A stretch of 64,000 bases of DNA from Oscillatoriaceae cyanobacterium Prado104 (GCA_025454405.1 JALOON010000045.1:62001-126000), one strand, 5' to 3'; positions 8,372 to 17,136 are shown, counted from the first letter of the stretch. The notes: generated by a model not told the origin, from the letters alone. Numbers and translations: made by a program.

Positions 8372-8588
8372 TTCTTAAAAACCTTATAAAGAAAGTATGA
8401 AGCATAACTCAGTATCTTTATTTTTGAAGATTTCGCGAAGGCAATCTGCGATCGAAATCACAATACATAGGTGAGAAGCTAGTGTATACCGAGTGATATC
8501 GATCGCTTAACCGGCAATTAACTTTACACAAAGTTTACAGTTGCCCGGTAAAATAACTGAGTAAAAGCAAGGCAAAAAGTAACAAATT

Positions 8589-9287
8589 ATGGCGCAAGCA
8601 AAGATCGGAATCATCGGTGGCAGCGGTTTGTATAAAATGGATGCCCTCAAGGACGTGGAAGAGGTAAAAATTGATACACCTTTCGGTTCGCCGTCGGATG
8701 CTGCGATCGTCGGGACATTGGCAGGTACGCCGGTGGCATTTCTCGCGAGACACGGGCGCAATCATACTTTTTTGCCCTCGGAAGTGCCGTATCGGGCTAA
8801 TATTTATGCGATGAAAAGTTTGGGAGTTGAGTATTTAATTTCGGCTTCAGCGGTTGGTTCATTGAAAGAGGAAGCAAAACCTTTAGATATGGTAGTGCCG
8901 GATCAGTTTATCGATCGCACAAAAAACCGAATTTCTACATTTTTTGGAGAAGGAATTGTCGGACACATTACCTTTGGCGATCCGGTGTGCGGCGAATTAG
9001 CGAAAGTATTGACAAGCGCGATCGAATCTTTAAATCTCCCCGACGTTACCCTCCACCGAGGCGGCACTTACGTTTGCATGGAAGGGCCGGCATTTTCCAC
9101 GAAAGCGGAATCAAATCTTTACCGCAGTTGGGATGCGACGGTAATTGGCATGACAAATTTACCCGAAGCCAAATTAGCCAGAGAAGCAGAAATTGCCTAT
9201 GCAACTTTAGCCTTAGTCACCGATTACGATTGCTGGCACGAGGATCATGATAGCGTAACCCGGTTTCCGAGTCGCATTCAGCTTTAA
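8589..9287 (+). CDS. mtnP: S-methyl-5'-thioadenosine phosphorylase, C-terminally truncated
   Basis: MTA phosphorylase cleaves methylthioadenosine to adenine and methylthioribose-1-phosphate in the methionine salvage pathway. Conserved elements: [12 protein letters not shown] at the N-terminus, [20 protein letters not shown] (phosphate site), [31 protein letters not shown] and [14 protein letters not shown]. The frame is then lost: eight unmatched residues follow and a stop at 9287 gives 232 residues, against about 290 in the family. The true C-terminal end is still present in another frame (to 9370). Roughly 35-40 residues are missing at the junction, where the sequence ACCCGGTTTC resembles an arm of the dispersed palindromic repeat. 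The enzyme may be inactive, unless this is an assembly error. Confidence 0.85.
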   Translation: MAQAKIGIIGGSGLYKMDALKDVEEVKIDTPFGSPSDAAIVGTLAGTPVAFLARHGRNHTFLPSEVPYRANIYAMKSLGVEYLISASAVGSLKEEAKPLDMVVPDQFIDRTKNRISTFFGEGIVGHITFGDPVCGELAKVLTSAIESLNLPDVTLHRGGTYVCMEGPAFSTKAESNLYRSWDATVIGMTNLPEAKLAREAEIAYATLALVTDYDCWHEDHDSVTRFPSRIQL

Positions 9288-9370
9288 AATATGCGATTCT
9301 GACGCCACTGGATAAAGTGCCGGAGGCAACGAAAGAGAAAATGGGTTTGATTTTGCAGAAATATTTGTAA
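9288..9370 (+). pseudogene. Detached C-terminal remnant of mtnP
   Basis: From about 9268, in a different frame from the upstream part, the DNA encodes [16 protein letters not shown] followed by [17 protein letters not shown], ending at TAA 9368-9370. This matches the usual C-terminus of cyanobacterial MTA phosphorylases. It shows that mtnP suffered an internal deletion with a net frame change rather than a simple loss of its end. Confidence 0.75.
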
Positions 9371-9869
9371 GGAATGGGGCATGGGGCATGGGGCATCGTG
9401 CCTGAACCCCATTGCCTAGCTAAAAAGTATAGGGCATTCAATCTAATTTAGAACGAAACCCAACTTATTAAATCATCTTCGATCGAAAGACTGCAATAAG
9501 TAAGGTTTGTAGTGTGGACTTTAGTCCGCACTTATTAAATCATATTCGATCGAAAGACTGCAATAAGTAAGGTTTGTTTGATAAGTGCGATCGAATAGAC
9601 TGTTACTCCCTTCCCATCTGAAGAATTTGTATTGAATGAACCGCGAAGACGCGAAGAACGCGAAGAGAAGAAGAAGAAAGAAGTACATAGTCGAGTAGTA
9701 CCGAAGGGAGTAATAGTCACGAATGGTAAATTTGACAGGATTTACGCAAGCATTCTATATGTAGGGTGGGCAGTGCGCACCTTACCGCTTTTTGCATTTC
9801 ACCACAGATTTTTGCAGAGAAACCCAGTTTATTCTCACTGTCAACTGCCAACTGTCAACTGTCAACTGT
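9371..9869. repeat. Repeat-rich intergenic region
   Basis: No credible gene. It holds (a) a GGGGCAT tandem near 9376-9396, (b) a direct repeat of about 45 bp, CTTATTAAATCAT..TTCGATCGAAAGACTGCAATAAGTAAGG, near 9464-9508 and 9532-9574, (c) a GTAGTGTGGACTTTAGTCC element at 9508-9530, (d) CGAAGACGCGAAGAACGCGAAG, and (e) a short (CAACTGT)n run at 9840-9868. The open frame 9632-9889 is made of these repeats. Confidence 0.75.
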
Positions 9870-11081
9870 TTAACTTATCAACTGCTTAAATGCGTCGTGT
9901 TCCCGAATTTTTTCCAAATCGGCTTCTGTCTTCGCCAACTCTTTACACAAATTGGGATTGAGATTTAAAGCGCGCTTCAAATTTTCAATTGCTTGGTCAA
10001 TTTTTCCTTGCAGCGCGTAACACCGAGCTTTATTGTACCAGATCCTGTAAAAATCCGGTCGAATTTTTGCCGCATTATCGTAAGAATCAATTGCCGCTTC
10101 GTATTTTTCCAATTTCGACAGCGCCACACCTCGATTGTTCCAAGCATCCGTATAATCATTTTTAATTTGCAGCGCGTTATTGTAAGAAATTACCGCTTGT
10201 TCGTACTGCTGCATTTTGGAAAAAGCAACGCCTCGATTGTTCCAAGCATCGGCATAATCGGGTTTAGCTTGAATTGCTTGTTCGTAACAGGCGATCGCAT
10301 CTTGATACTGCTGCAATTCTAACAAAACTACGCCTCGATTGTTCCAAGGGCGAATTTTAGTTGCTTGTTCGTAAGATGCGATCGCCTCGGGATAGCGCTG
10401 CATTCTTGTTAGCACTACTCCCCGATTGTTCCAAGTATCGGCTAAATCCGGCTGCATTTGCAAGGCGCGATCGTAAGCCGCGATCGCATCTTCGTAGCGA
10501 TTTTCAAAAAAGCAAGCATCACCCTGTTTTGCATAATCCGGCGCGCTCAATAATTGTTTGTAATTGCCGTAATTGACGGGTTCAAATTCTTGCATTTGGG
10601 CGTCGGGCAATAGCAGATCTGTTTCTACATTAGCCGGAAGATTGTGCTGTTGGATGTCTGCCAAAACGCTTTCAGCATCAGCAATTAATAGTTTGAATTG
10701 AGAAAGTGTATCGTAGCGGATACTTTCGATTTCTTGGCGGGCAATAGCAGTCTTTCTTGACAAGTTTGCCCATAAAAACCAAGCCCCGACTCCGGCTGCT
10801 GTCGGCAAAAAAGTTAAGGCAATTACTATGCCATTTAGCAGTGTCGCGGTGCGCCCGAAGGCAATGTCAACTTCTTCTTGAACGGCATCGCGAATTTCTT
10901 CTTTAATTTGCAGTTCTTCCGATTGCTGGCGCACCAACTGTAGCTGCTGGTGCGGTTCCGCTGCAGAAACAGCGCCGCCCGTGACTAAAATAGTCGCAAG
11001 GGCGATCGTGCTAATACTTGTTTTAACAATACTTGAGTAACACATTGTTTGAGCGATCGCCACCTGATTTGAGATGTTCAT
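9870..11081 (-). CDS. TPR-repeat protein with signal peptide and membrane segment
   Basis: A 403-residue membrane-associated protein. The N-terminus has a hydrophobic signal-like segment (ISTIALATILVTGGAVSA) and a second transmembrane stretch around residues 80-105 (GIVIALTFLPTAAGVGAWFL). The C-terminal half consists of about six tetratricopeptide repeats with the consensus AWNNRGVALSKLEKYEAAI, a protein-protein interaction scaffold. One repeat has lost its usual linker (KIRPWNNRG), consistent with a small in-frame deletion. A later ATG at 11045 is an alternative start that places the signal sequence nearer the N-terminus. Partner and pathway are unknown. Confidence 0.8.
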   Translation of the reverse strand: MNISNQVAIAQTMCYSSIVKTSISTIALATILVTGGAVSAAEPHQQLQLVRQQSEELQIKEEIRDAVQEEVDIAFGRTATLLNGIVIALTFLPTAAGVGAWFLWANLSRKTAIARQEIESIRYDTLSQFKLLIADAESVLADIQQHNLPANVETDLLLPDAQMQEFEPVNYGNYKQLLSAPDYAKQGDACFFENRYEDAIAAYDRALQMQPDLADTWNNRGVVLTRMQRYPEAIASYEQATKIRPWNNRGVVLLELQQYQDAIACYEQAIQAKPDYADAWNNRGVAFSKMQQYEQAVISYNNALQIKNDYTDAWNNRGVALSKLEKYEAAIDSYDNAAKIRPDFYRIWYNKARCYALQGKIDQAIENLKRALNLNPNLCKELAKTEADLEKIREHDAFKQLIS

Positions 11082-11194
11082 AATCTTGAATAGCTACTGG
11101 AGATTCCCACCATAACTCTGCTGCCGCTGATTCTGCTAAGGTTAATCTCAGACTAGCCGATTCGGTCAAAACTATTAAATAAAGGATATCTCCC

Positions 11195-11686
11195 GTGCAG
11201 TCCCATTCTATCAAGTGCCTGACGCAGGAATTGCTGGACGAAGTAGCGGCCGACTCCCGCCGCAGTCCCCGCCAGCGACAAAACTACAATTTCCACGAGT
11301 TGTCGGAAAAAGTGCAGCGATTTATCAATGTCCTCCAGCCGGGGACCTACGTCCGCCCCCACCAACACCGGCGCGCGGAAGCGGTTAACGGTTTTGAGTT
11401 TTTTGTCGTACTGCAAGGAGAATTGGGCATGATTATTATGAACGAAAATGGCGAAATTCTCCGCAAAGAGCGGATCTGTGCTGCAGGGCCGACTCGCGGG
11501 ATCGAACTTCCAGAAGGTACTGTCCACACGTTAGTAGCTTTGGCTGCGGATACGACAATTCTGGAGTTAAAAGAAGGACCTTATGACGCCAGCGCGGATA
11601 AGGATTTTTTGTCGAATTTTCCGGCGGAGGGAACTGAAGCGGCGCGGGAATTGGTGGAGATTTGGGAATCTGAATTTAACAAATAA
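11195..11686 (+). CDS. WbuC-family cupin-fold metalloprotein
   Basis: A 163-residue single-domain cupin. The metal site is visible as YVRPHQHRRAEAVNGFEFFVVLQGE (given in parts: PHQHR, NGFEFFVV) with the later His in LPEGTVHTLVALA. WbuC-like proteins are commonly found with lipopolysaccharide or O-antigen genes, but no such cluster surrounds it here and its reaction is unknown. The GTG start has AAGGA 9 nt upstream. It is divergent from the TPR gene, with about 110 bp between them. Confidence 0.82.
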   Translation: MQSHSIKCLTQELLDEVAADSRRSPRQRQNYNFHELSEKVQRFINVLQPGTYVRPHQHRRAEAVNGFEFFVVLQGELGMIIMNENGEILRKERICAAGPTRGIELPEGTVHTLVALAADTTILELKEGPYDASADKDFLSNFPAEGTEAARELVEIWESEFNK

Positions 11687-11695
11687 AATTAGTTC

Positions 11696-11743
11696 GTAGT
11701 GAGGATTTTAGTCCTTCTTTTTGCGGACTAAAGTCCTCACTAC
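11696..11743. repeat. Inverted repeat, GTAGTGAGGA..TCCTCACTAC
   Basis: Two 19-base arms (11696-11714 and 11725-11743) can form a near-perfect hairpin around a 10-base loop. It lies between two convergent genes and may act as a bidirectional terminator. Related elements occur at 9508, 24499, 26045 and 40131. Confidence 0.85.
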
Positions 11744-11759
11744 AAACCCCAATTTACGA

Positions 11760-11987
11760 TTAGTTAATCTCGTTGAGAGACCAACGATGTTCTACTGCTA
11801 TGTTCGATCGTTCGCAACTTTGTTCTAATTGTTTCTGAAGGACAAGGGCTTTGCGCAGGGTAATTATGAGTTGGTGAACTTGTTGCTGCTGCGGGGATTG
11901 CGGGCTAACAGCAAACATTGTTTTGCGTTCTAATAATTGAAGTAGCAATTCGTAGTGAATGTACGATGGCAGGGGAATTGGCTCCAT
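11760..11987 (-). CDS. Conserved cyanobacterial hypothetical protein (possibly DUF5340)
   Basis: A 75-residue soluble protein starting MEPIPLPSYIHYELLLQLLE, with a Gln-rich middle (SPQSPQQQQVHQLIITL) and a helical C-terminal half. It resembles the small cyanobacterium-specific family annotated as DUF5340; this is from memory of the N-terminal motif. No function is known. It converges with the wbuC-like gene. Confidence 0.6.
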   Translation of the reverse strand: MEPIPLPSYIHYELLLQLLERKTMFAVSPQSPQQQQVHQLIITLRKALVLQKQLEQSCERSNIAVEHRWSLNEIN

Positions 11988-12350
11988 GAAAGCTAATATA
12001 CCTCAGTGAACCGACACCCCATTTCAGTTAAATGGGGCATCATTTGTGTACTTTTAGATGCCCGATTGTTTGCGTCTTGTCAACTTGGCAAATCGACTCT
12101 GGAAACAACCCTACTTTACCGATTCAATATTTGAAGTAGGGTGGGTTTTTAACGCTAAATTTTGCGCTCGATCGACTGAAAAAATAGATTCAATTGCTGG
12201 GTTGCAAAATATCTCTCTGCTGTACGGCTGTGAGTCCTATTTTTTCATATTTAATCGCCTGAGTCGAAGTTAGTTAGAAAGTATCATTAATTGACCTACT
12301 TAATTAGTGTGTATCAGAATACAGGGTTGTTTGTCAAGCGGTCTCGCCTG
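11988..12350. other. Intergenic gap without a recognisable gene
   Basis: AT-rich sequence between the small conserved protein and trpC. The only open frame (12058-12273) has no Shine-Dalgarno sequence and no recognisable motif. Nothing else stands out apart from a short AAATGGGG palindrome-like stretch near 12018-12035. Confidence 0.5.
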
Positions 12351-13250
12351 TCAAGAATTCGGATGCGCCCCGACAAGGGAAGCTAAGGCTGCACCCGGAT
12401 CTGGCTGTTTGACTAGGGATTCGCCGATGAGGACGGCTTTTGCGCCGGCGCTGACAACTTTGGTGAGGTCATCGGGGGTATGTATGCCGGATTCGCTGAC
12501 GGTAAGGATGCCTTTTGCTTGCAGTTGGGGCAGGCGATCTGTTAATAGTTGGCTGGTAGTTTCTAGACTGACGGAAAAGTTTTCTAGGTTGCGATTGTTG
12601 ATGCCAATTAAGTTGACGCCTTCTAGGGTTAATACTCGATCGAGTTCTTCGAGGGTGTGGACTTCTATTAATGCTGTCATGCCCAAAGTCTTGACAATTT
12701 TGAGGAAGTATTGTAAGTCTTTGTCAGATAGAATGGCGGCGATTAAAAGTACGGCATCTGCACCGTGAATGCGGGCGAGATAGATTTGGTAGGGATAGAT
12801 AATAAACTCTTTGCAAAGCAGGGGAATATCGACAGCATTGCGGATATTACTGAGGTTTTCAAAGCTGCCTTGAAAGAACTTTTCATCAGTAAGTACGGAG
12901 ATGCAACTAGCACCGTTTTCTTGGTACGATCGGGCGATCGCAACCGGATCGAAATCTTCACGAATTACGCCTTTGCTGGGGGAAGCTTTTTTAACTTCGG
13001 CGATGATGGCGGGTGTAGTTTTACTGTTTTTAAGAGCGGCTAAAAAGTCGCGAGTTGGCGGTGCGGAGGGGAGTTTTTTTTGAAGTTCGTGTAAGGGAGT
13101 TCGATCGCGCTTTTGAGAGATTTCCGCTTCTTTTTGCCAGACAATTTCTTCGAGGATGTGCTGGGGTTCGGCATCGGGGACGGCGATTTGGTAGGTGAGG
13201 TAGAGTACGGAGACTGGGGTACTGGGGGAACGGCGGCGGATTTGAATCAT
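12351..13250 (-). CDS. trpC: Indole-3-glycerol-phosphate synthase
   Basis: TrpC closes the indole ring in tryptophan biosynthesis, converting CdRP to indole-3-glycerol phosphate in the cytosol. The TIM-barrel landmarks are all present: [11 protein letters not shown] (catalytic Lys), [45 protein letters not shown] and [13 protein letters not shown]. The start at ATG 13250 ([18 protein letters not shown]) fits cyanobacterial TrpC proteins of about 295-300 residues. The upstream ATG-less extension to 13280 is unlikely. The gene stands alone, as trp genes commonly do in cyanobacteria. Its first codons and upstream region have a decayed copy at 14134-14229. Confidence 0.95.
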   Translation of the reverse strand: MIQIRRRSPSTPVSVLYLTYQIAVPDAEPQHILEEIVWQKEAEISQKRDRTPLHELQKKLPSAPPTRDFLAALKNSKTTPAIIAEVKKASPSKGVIREDFDPVAIARSYQENGASCISVLTDEKFFQGSFENLSNIRNAVDIPLLCKEFIIYPYQIYLARIHGADAVLLIAAILSDKDLQYFLKIVKTLGMTALIEVHTLEELDRVLTLEGVNLIGINNRNLENFSVSLETTSQLLTDRLPQLQAKGILTVSESGIHTPDDLTKVVSAGAKAVLIGESLVKQPDPGAALASLVGAHPNS

Positions 13251-13311
13251 GGTATGGGGGGTAAAGAGCGATCGCAACAATTTTCAACTTATTATATAAT
13301 AGTTGTAGTAA
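13201..13311 (-). repeat. Copy 1 of the trpC 5'-end repeat
   Basis: This covers the first trpC codons (GAACGGCGGCGGATT on the plus strand), the start codon and the AT-rich TTATATAAT promoter-like element. It shares an ordered series of blocks with 14134-14229 in the same orientation. Confidence 0.6.
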
Positions 13312-13336
13312 ATCTTCTTAGTTTGAGTGCTAATGC

Positions 13337-13756
13337 GTGTCAGCTAAAGATATTTTTCACGATACAGTTAAGCGTGCCTTGCAAAAGGATGGGTGGACAG
13401 TTACTCACGATCCGTTTCCCATGCAAATCGGTCGCAAGCGTTTATCTGCTGACTTGGGCGCAGAACGTCTAATTAATGCCGAAAAAGGAACCCAAAAAAT
13501 TGTTGTTGAGGTCAAGAGTTTTGTGGGGCGATCGGATGTAAAAGATTTGGAACAGGCTTTGGGACAGTACGTTCTTTACCGCCAAGTGCTTAACGAAATG
13601 CAGAGCGATCGAACTTTATATCTAGCTGTTTCTAAGCCTGCTTTTAAGAGTGTATTTACCATAGAATTAGGACAAGTATTATTGAAAAATCAGATTGTTA
13701 AACTAATTGTTTTTGATGAAAAAAGTGAGGCGATAGTTCAATGGATACCCGATTGA
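13337..13756 (+). CDS. xisH: XisH family protein
   Basis: A 139-residue XisH-type protein. XisH and XisI were named as accessory factors for excision of the fdxN element in Anabaena, but the families are spread widely as pairs in cyanobacteria without that element. The fold is endonuclease-like: DTVKRALQKDGWTVTHDPF, then ADLGAERLINAEKG and IVVEVKSFVGRSDVKDLEQA, the D...E.K pattern of restriction-like nucleases. The start is GTG. It overlaps xisI by 16 bases, so the two are translationally coupled. No recombinase xisF or nif element is present, so a toxin-antitoxin-like or nuclease role is an alternative. Confidence 0.9.
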   Translation: MSAKDIFHDTVKRALQKDGWTVTHDPFPMQIGRKRLSADLGAERLINAEKGTQKIVVEVKSFVGRSDVKDLEQALGQYVLYRQVLNEMQSDRTLYLAVSKPAFKSVFTIELGQVLLKNQIVKLIVFDEKSEAIVQWIPD

Positions 13757-14133
13757 AATACCAAGAGATTATCAAAACTATACTTCAGGAACACGCTAAC
13801 TTCCGCAATACTATACCTGACGGCTATCATTCTCAACTGTTATTTGATGACGATCGAGGAGGATATTTAGTTTTGGATATTGGTTGGAATGATGACAATT
13901 ATCTCCACGCTACACCAATCCACATCAATTTAATCGACGGTAAAATCTGGATTCAATATGATGATACCGAAGAAGGAGTGGCTACCGATTTACTGGCAGC
14001 AGGTGTTCCTAAAGAAGATATTGTACTCGGTTTTCGCCATCCGAGAGTACGGCAGTATACTGAGTTTGGGACGGGTTTTAGTGACAAAAATGAAGGAAAT
14101 ATTGTTGAATCGGCTGCTGTGCGATCGGCGTAA
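13741..14133 (+). CDS. xisI: XisI family protein
   Basis: A 130-residue partner of XisH. Family motifs: KYQEIIKTILQEHA, LLFDDDRGGYLVLDIGWND, HINLIDGKIWIQYDDTEEG and FRHPRVRQYTEF. The XisHI pair probably forms a complex. It overlaps xisH by 16 bases. The end of the gene directly abuts the decayed copy of the trpC 5' region. Confidence 0.9.
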   Translation: MDTRLKYQEIIKTILQEHANFRNTIPDGYHSQLLFDDDRGGYLVLDIGWNDDNYLHATPIHINLIDGKIWIQYDDTEEGVATDLLAAGVPKEDIVLGFRHPRVRQYTEFGTGFSDKNEGNIVESAAVRSA

Positions 14134-14229
14134 TTAGAGTAGGGAGAAGCAGGCGTTGGGAGAACGGCGGCGGATTAGGATCGCGATCGGGGAGATAAAG
14201 GGCGATCGTACAAGTTTCTATTATATAAT
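14134..14229 (-). repeat. Decayed copy 2 of the trpC 5'-end repeat
   Basis: Starting at the xisI stop, this stretch repeats blocks of 13201-13311 in the same order: TAGAGTA.GGAGA, GAACGGCGGCGGATT, TAAAG.GCGATCG and TTATATAAT. The trpC start codon is lost in this copy. It is therefore a relic, and xisHI lies between the two copies. Confidence 0.55.
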
Positions 14230-14290
14230 GTCGATCGCCATTTTCAATTTATGATAAAATCCTATCAACTAAGAATTCGGAGATAAACCG

Positions 14291-14626
14291 ATGCAACTAG
14301 AAGACTATTTTGAGTTTCTCGACCCCGATGACATCCGCATCAAAGGACATCGGATCGGCATCGACGACGTAATTGATTATTACTTGGATGGCTATTCACC
14401 AGACCAAATTCTGGAGGAATTACCGAGTTTGAATTTAGAGAAAATTTACGCGACGCTAACTTATTACCTGCACAATCGGAAGCAGATGGATGCTTATATG
14501 TTGCGGCTGGCGAAGTGGCGGGAAGAACGCTATCAGGAATGGTTGGCTAAGGAACCATCTGATGTTGTCAAGCGTGTAAGAGCACTCAAAGCACAGCGAG
14601 AACAGGAGTTGCTTAACCTAAAGTGA
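14291..14626 (+). CDS. DUF433 antitoxin-like protein
   Basis: A 111-residue member of the DUF433 family, winged-helix-like proteins that pair with PIN-like DUF5615 toxins. Visible signature: IRIKGHRIGIDDVIDYYLDG, YSPDQILEELPSLNLEKIYA. A charged C-terminal helix follows. GGAGAT lies before the ATG. The stop overlaps the start of the next gene by 4 bases, which supports one operon and one functional unit. Confidence 0.85.
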   Translation: MQLEDYFEFLDPDDIRIKGHRIGIDDVIDYYLDGYSPDQILEELPSLNLEKIYATLTYYLHNRKQMDAYMLRLAKWREERYQEWLAKEPSDVVKRVRALKAQREQELLNLK

Positions 14627-14982
14627 AAATCCGTTTTTTAATTGATGAAAATTTGCCTCCCAAGCTGAAAAGTGCAGTTTTAAAACTTCAGCCGGAGATA
14701 GATATTTTGCGGATTGGCGACGAAAATGCACCAGCCTTCGGAACCTTAGATCCAGAGATTTTGATTTATTTGGAATCATCAAAACGACTATTGGTAACGG
14801 ATAACCGCAAAAGTATTCCCGGACATTTGGAGGAATATTGGGCGGCGGGAGGACAAATTTGGGGACTGTTTTGGGTGCGTTCAAGTGCGAGTTTAGGCAG
14901 ATGGGCAGAAGAAATTGTAGTAGTTTGGGAGACTTCGGAAGCTGAAGAATGGATTGATAAATTGGATTGGATTCCTTTATAA
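14623..14982 (+). CDS. DUF5615 PIN-like toxin
   Basis: A 119-residue PIN-like protein. The N-terminal acidic strand FLIDENLPPKLKSAV and the later VTDNRKSIPGHL supply acidic residues expected of a metal-dependent ribonuclease fold; DPEILIYLESS lies between. The start is GTG inside the 3' end of the DUF433 gene. Together they form a type II toxin-antitoxin-like pair. Activity is inferred from the family only. Confidence 0.82.
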   Translation: MKIRFLIDENLPPKLKSAVLKLQPEIDILRIGDENAPAFGTLDPEILIYLESSKRLLVTDNRKSIPGHLEEYWAAGGQIWGLFWVRSSASLGRWAEEIVVVWETSEAEEWIDKLDWIPL

Positions 14983-15067
14983 AAGAGTGTTGAAAAAGTA
15001 CGAGTGGCGTAGCTATCTCGTAGGGAATCGCACTTTTGGGCCACCAAAATCCCTCCGCTAACCCGCA

Positions 15068-15132
15068 AGTCCGCCGGGGGTTGAAAACCCCCGTCTCATA
15101 GCGAAAGTCCTCTCAAAGAGGACTGAAAAGTC
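15068..15132. repeat. Dispersed double-hairpin repeat
   Basis: GGGGGTT-GAAA-ACCCCC is followed by CTCATAGCGAAAG and then AGTCCTCT-CAA-AGAGGACT. The same two-hairpin module recurs at 35282-35342 and, in rearranged form, at 35582-35642. It lies downstream of the DUF5615 toxin gene and could terminate its transcript. Confidence 0.75.
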
Positions 15133-15205
15133 AATGCAATAAACGAAGGTCGATCGCGCATTTCTAAGTTCCCGATAATTCATTTGACAGCCATATAATT
15201 TTTTA

Positions 15206-16624
15206 TTAGTCACAGTTGGGTCGGGAATAGTTAGTATTGACATACTCTTTTAATACGGGGCAAATTGCGAAACGTATGCGATCGCCCTCCTGGATTTTTT
15301 CAATTAACGATCGCCGTCCCAAGGATTGCATGACTTTCAACAAGTCCGATCGAGATAATTGCATATTTTCTTGCAGTTGGGCGAGGGAAACTGGTGCGGC
15401 TTCACTTGCCAGCCGCGACATTACCTGTTTTTCTCGATCGGACAAGCGATTAAATAGCTGATGAAGTAAAGATTCTAGATCGCCTAAAAATAGAGAGTCG
15501 TCTGACAGAAATTCAGATATGCTGCCATTAAATAAATCTTGAATCATTGTCGCAACTACTTTTAACCACAAGGGATTTCCGCTGTATTGTTCGATGAGTC
15601 CCGACCATTTTTCATCTTCAGCTAAACCTTTTTCTTTGAGAATTTCCCCTGCTTCTGCACCTAAACCATTAAGTTGTAACGATCGAACGGGTTGATTTTC
15701 ACCTTCTAATGTGGCGATTTCTATGGGTTTTTCCCAACTGAGCAACACCAAGCAACTGTTGTGAGATAATTCTGCTACTTGTCTGAATAGCCTGCCGTAA
15801 TCTTCGTATCCAATTTGGTAATTGCCTGCGAGTTGTCCGCTGCTATTTACCATTTGTACGTCATCGAGTATCAACAGACAGCGGTATTTTTGCAAGTATT
15901 CCAGTAGGCGAAATCCTCCTACGATCGTTCCATCGTCTGGGGCGGACACGGGGGCAGAGTCCCTACAAAAACATTGAATTATATTTGTTTGAAGTTTTGA
16001 CAGGGGTGGAGATGCGGCGAGACTGCGCCAGATGATGAAATCAAATTCATGTTTGATTTGTTCGACAAGTTGGGTGGCGAGTGCTGTTTTGCCAATGCCG
16101 ATTATGCCGTGTATGGCGATTAGGCGGGTGTTTTCTTGCAAAATCCACTGTTTGAGGGTGGTGAGAGAAGAGGTGCGATCGTAAAATGTGAATATTTTGG
16201 GTGCGTCGTTTAAGTCTATGTGGTGTTGTTTAGGAGTTTGTTGGGAATTTTGAGGAGATGCGGGCGATCGATTATTCATCACTTCTGAATCTTGTATATT
16301 ACCCGTGCATAAATTAACATTACTAACATTTATAAATTCTTTTCTAAACTTGGATGAACGAATAGATAAATAAGACTTTTGTAAGGTACGGCGTAAATTA
16401 GATTTATTAACTTCTTGACCTAAAGCATTAGAGAGAACTTGCCACAAGTCCGAGGCTACATTTCTTACATGACCTTCGGTACAATGTTCTTCTTCGGCAA
16501 TCTCGCTATATTTCCGACCCTCCAAGGTTCCTTTCAAAATAGTTTCTTGCAGGCGATCTATATGTTTACCCGTTTCGGTAAAAAATAGATGCTCTGTAAA
16601 CTGCAATACATCTTTTACTTCCAT
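15206..16624 (-). CDS. NB-ARC STAND ATPase with vMAP-type N-terminal HTH
   Basis: A 472-residue STAND-class NTPase. Residues 1-90 form a vMAP-type helix-turn-helix (KYSEIAEEEHCTEGHVRNVA), followed by a low-complexity linker. The NB-ARC ATPase starts near residue 145, with Walker A AIHGIIGIGKTALATQL, Walker B LLILDDV and the GxP-like SGNPLWLKVVATMI. A winged helix at the C-terminus follows (LSDREKQVMSRLASEAAPVS). The WD40 or TPR sensor domain that usually ends these proteins is absent, so this is a short form. STAND proteins act as signal-triggered switches, many in programmed death or antiviral defence; such a role here is inference. Confidence 0.85.
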   Translation of the reverse strand: MEVKDVLQFTEHLFFTETGKHIDRLQETILKGTLEGRKYSEIAEEEHCTEGHVRNVASDLWQVLSNALGQEVNKSNLRRTLQKSYLSIRSSKFRKEFINVSNVNLCTGNIQDSEVMNNRSPASPQNSQQTPKQHHIDLNDAPKIFTFYDRTSSLTTLKQWILQENTRLIAIHGIIGIGKTALATQLVEQIKHEFDFIIWRSLAASPPLSKLQTNIIQCFCRDSAPVSAPDDGTIVGGFRLLEYLQKYRCLLILDDVQMVNSSGQLAGNYQIGYEDYGRLFRQVAELSHNSCLVLLSWEKPIEIATLEGENQPVRSLQLNGLGAEAGEILKEKGLAEDEKWSGLIEQYSGNPLWLKVVATMIQDLFNGSISEFLSDDSLFLGDLESLLHQLFNRLSDREKQVMSRLASEAAPVSLAQLQENMQLSRSDLLKVMQSLGRRSLIEKIQEGDRIRFAICPVLKEYVNTNYSRPNCD

Positions 16625-16836
16625 TTTTCTGATTTGTCAAGGATTTATATCATATTATCACAAATATCTGACATTTGATGACCTTGGTAAGATGAGATGA
16701 CATCAACTGACATTTTGTATGACTAAATTAGTTACTAATTATGACTGATTGTAATTTGCATTTCTAAGATTTTAGTTGAATAATTTTAATAGAAGATGTT
16801 GAAAGGTTAGTTGTTTTAAATAGGAGACAATAATTG

Positions 16837-17136
16837 ATGGTAAAACCAGCACAATTTAGTAAAATAGCGATGGCGGTCTTAGTTAGTAGTGTAGTTGTTT
16901 TGTCTCACACTCAGCCAGCGGATGCAGCTTGGTTTAGAAAAGATGATTACCTGGGTCGCCTTTCGACAGGAGATAATGCTAATTATTGGCGAGCACAGGG
17001 AAAACAACCTTTGCCTTCACCTCCTGATGCGAATAAGCTTTGTCAATGGAGATATGGTAATAACAATGTATGGGGTCAGTCTGTCTGGTTTAGCTGGGAC
17101 ACAAAGTGTTACCGTTGGCGATGGTTTTGGCAGTAA
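16837..17136 (+). CDS. Small secreted Trp-rich protein
   Basis: A 100-residue exported protein. The first 32 residues form a typical signal peptide (FSKIAMAVLVSSVVVLSHTQ, cleavage likely after ADA). The mature part is rich in Trp and Tyr at the end (QSVWFSWDTKCYRWRWFW) and has two cysteines that may pair. A TAGGAGA Shine-Dalgarno sequence lies about 9-12 nt before ATG 16837. I know of no family. It could be a surface or periplasmic binding peptide. Confidence 0.65.
   Translation: MVKPAQFSKIAMAVLVSSVVVLSHTQPADAAWFRKDDYLGRLSTGDNANYWRAQGKQPLPSPPDANKLCQWRYGNNNVWGQSVWFSWDTKCYRWRWFWQ

Noticed and set aside
9632-9889. 85-codon frame after mtnP
   Set aside because: It is built of CGAAGACGCGAAG and CAACTGT repeats.
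13337-14133. xisHI as evidence for an fdxN-type excision element
   Set aside because: No xisF-like recombinase, attachment site or nif genes are present; XisHI pairs are common without such elements.
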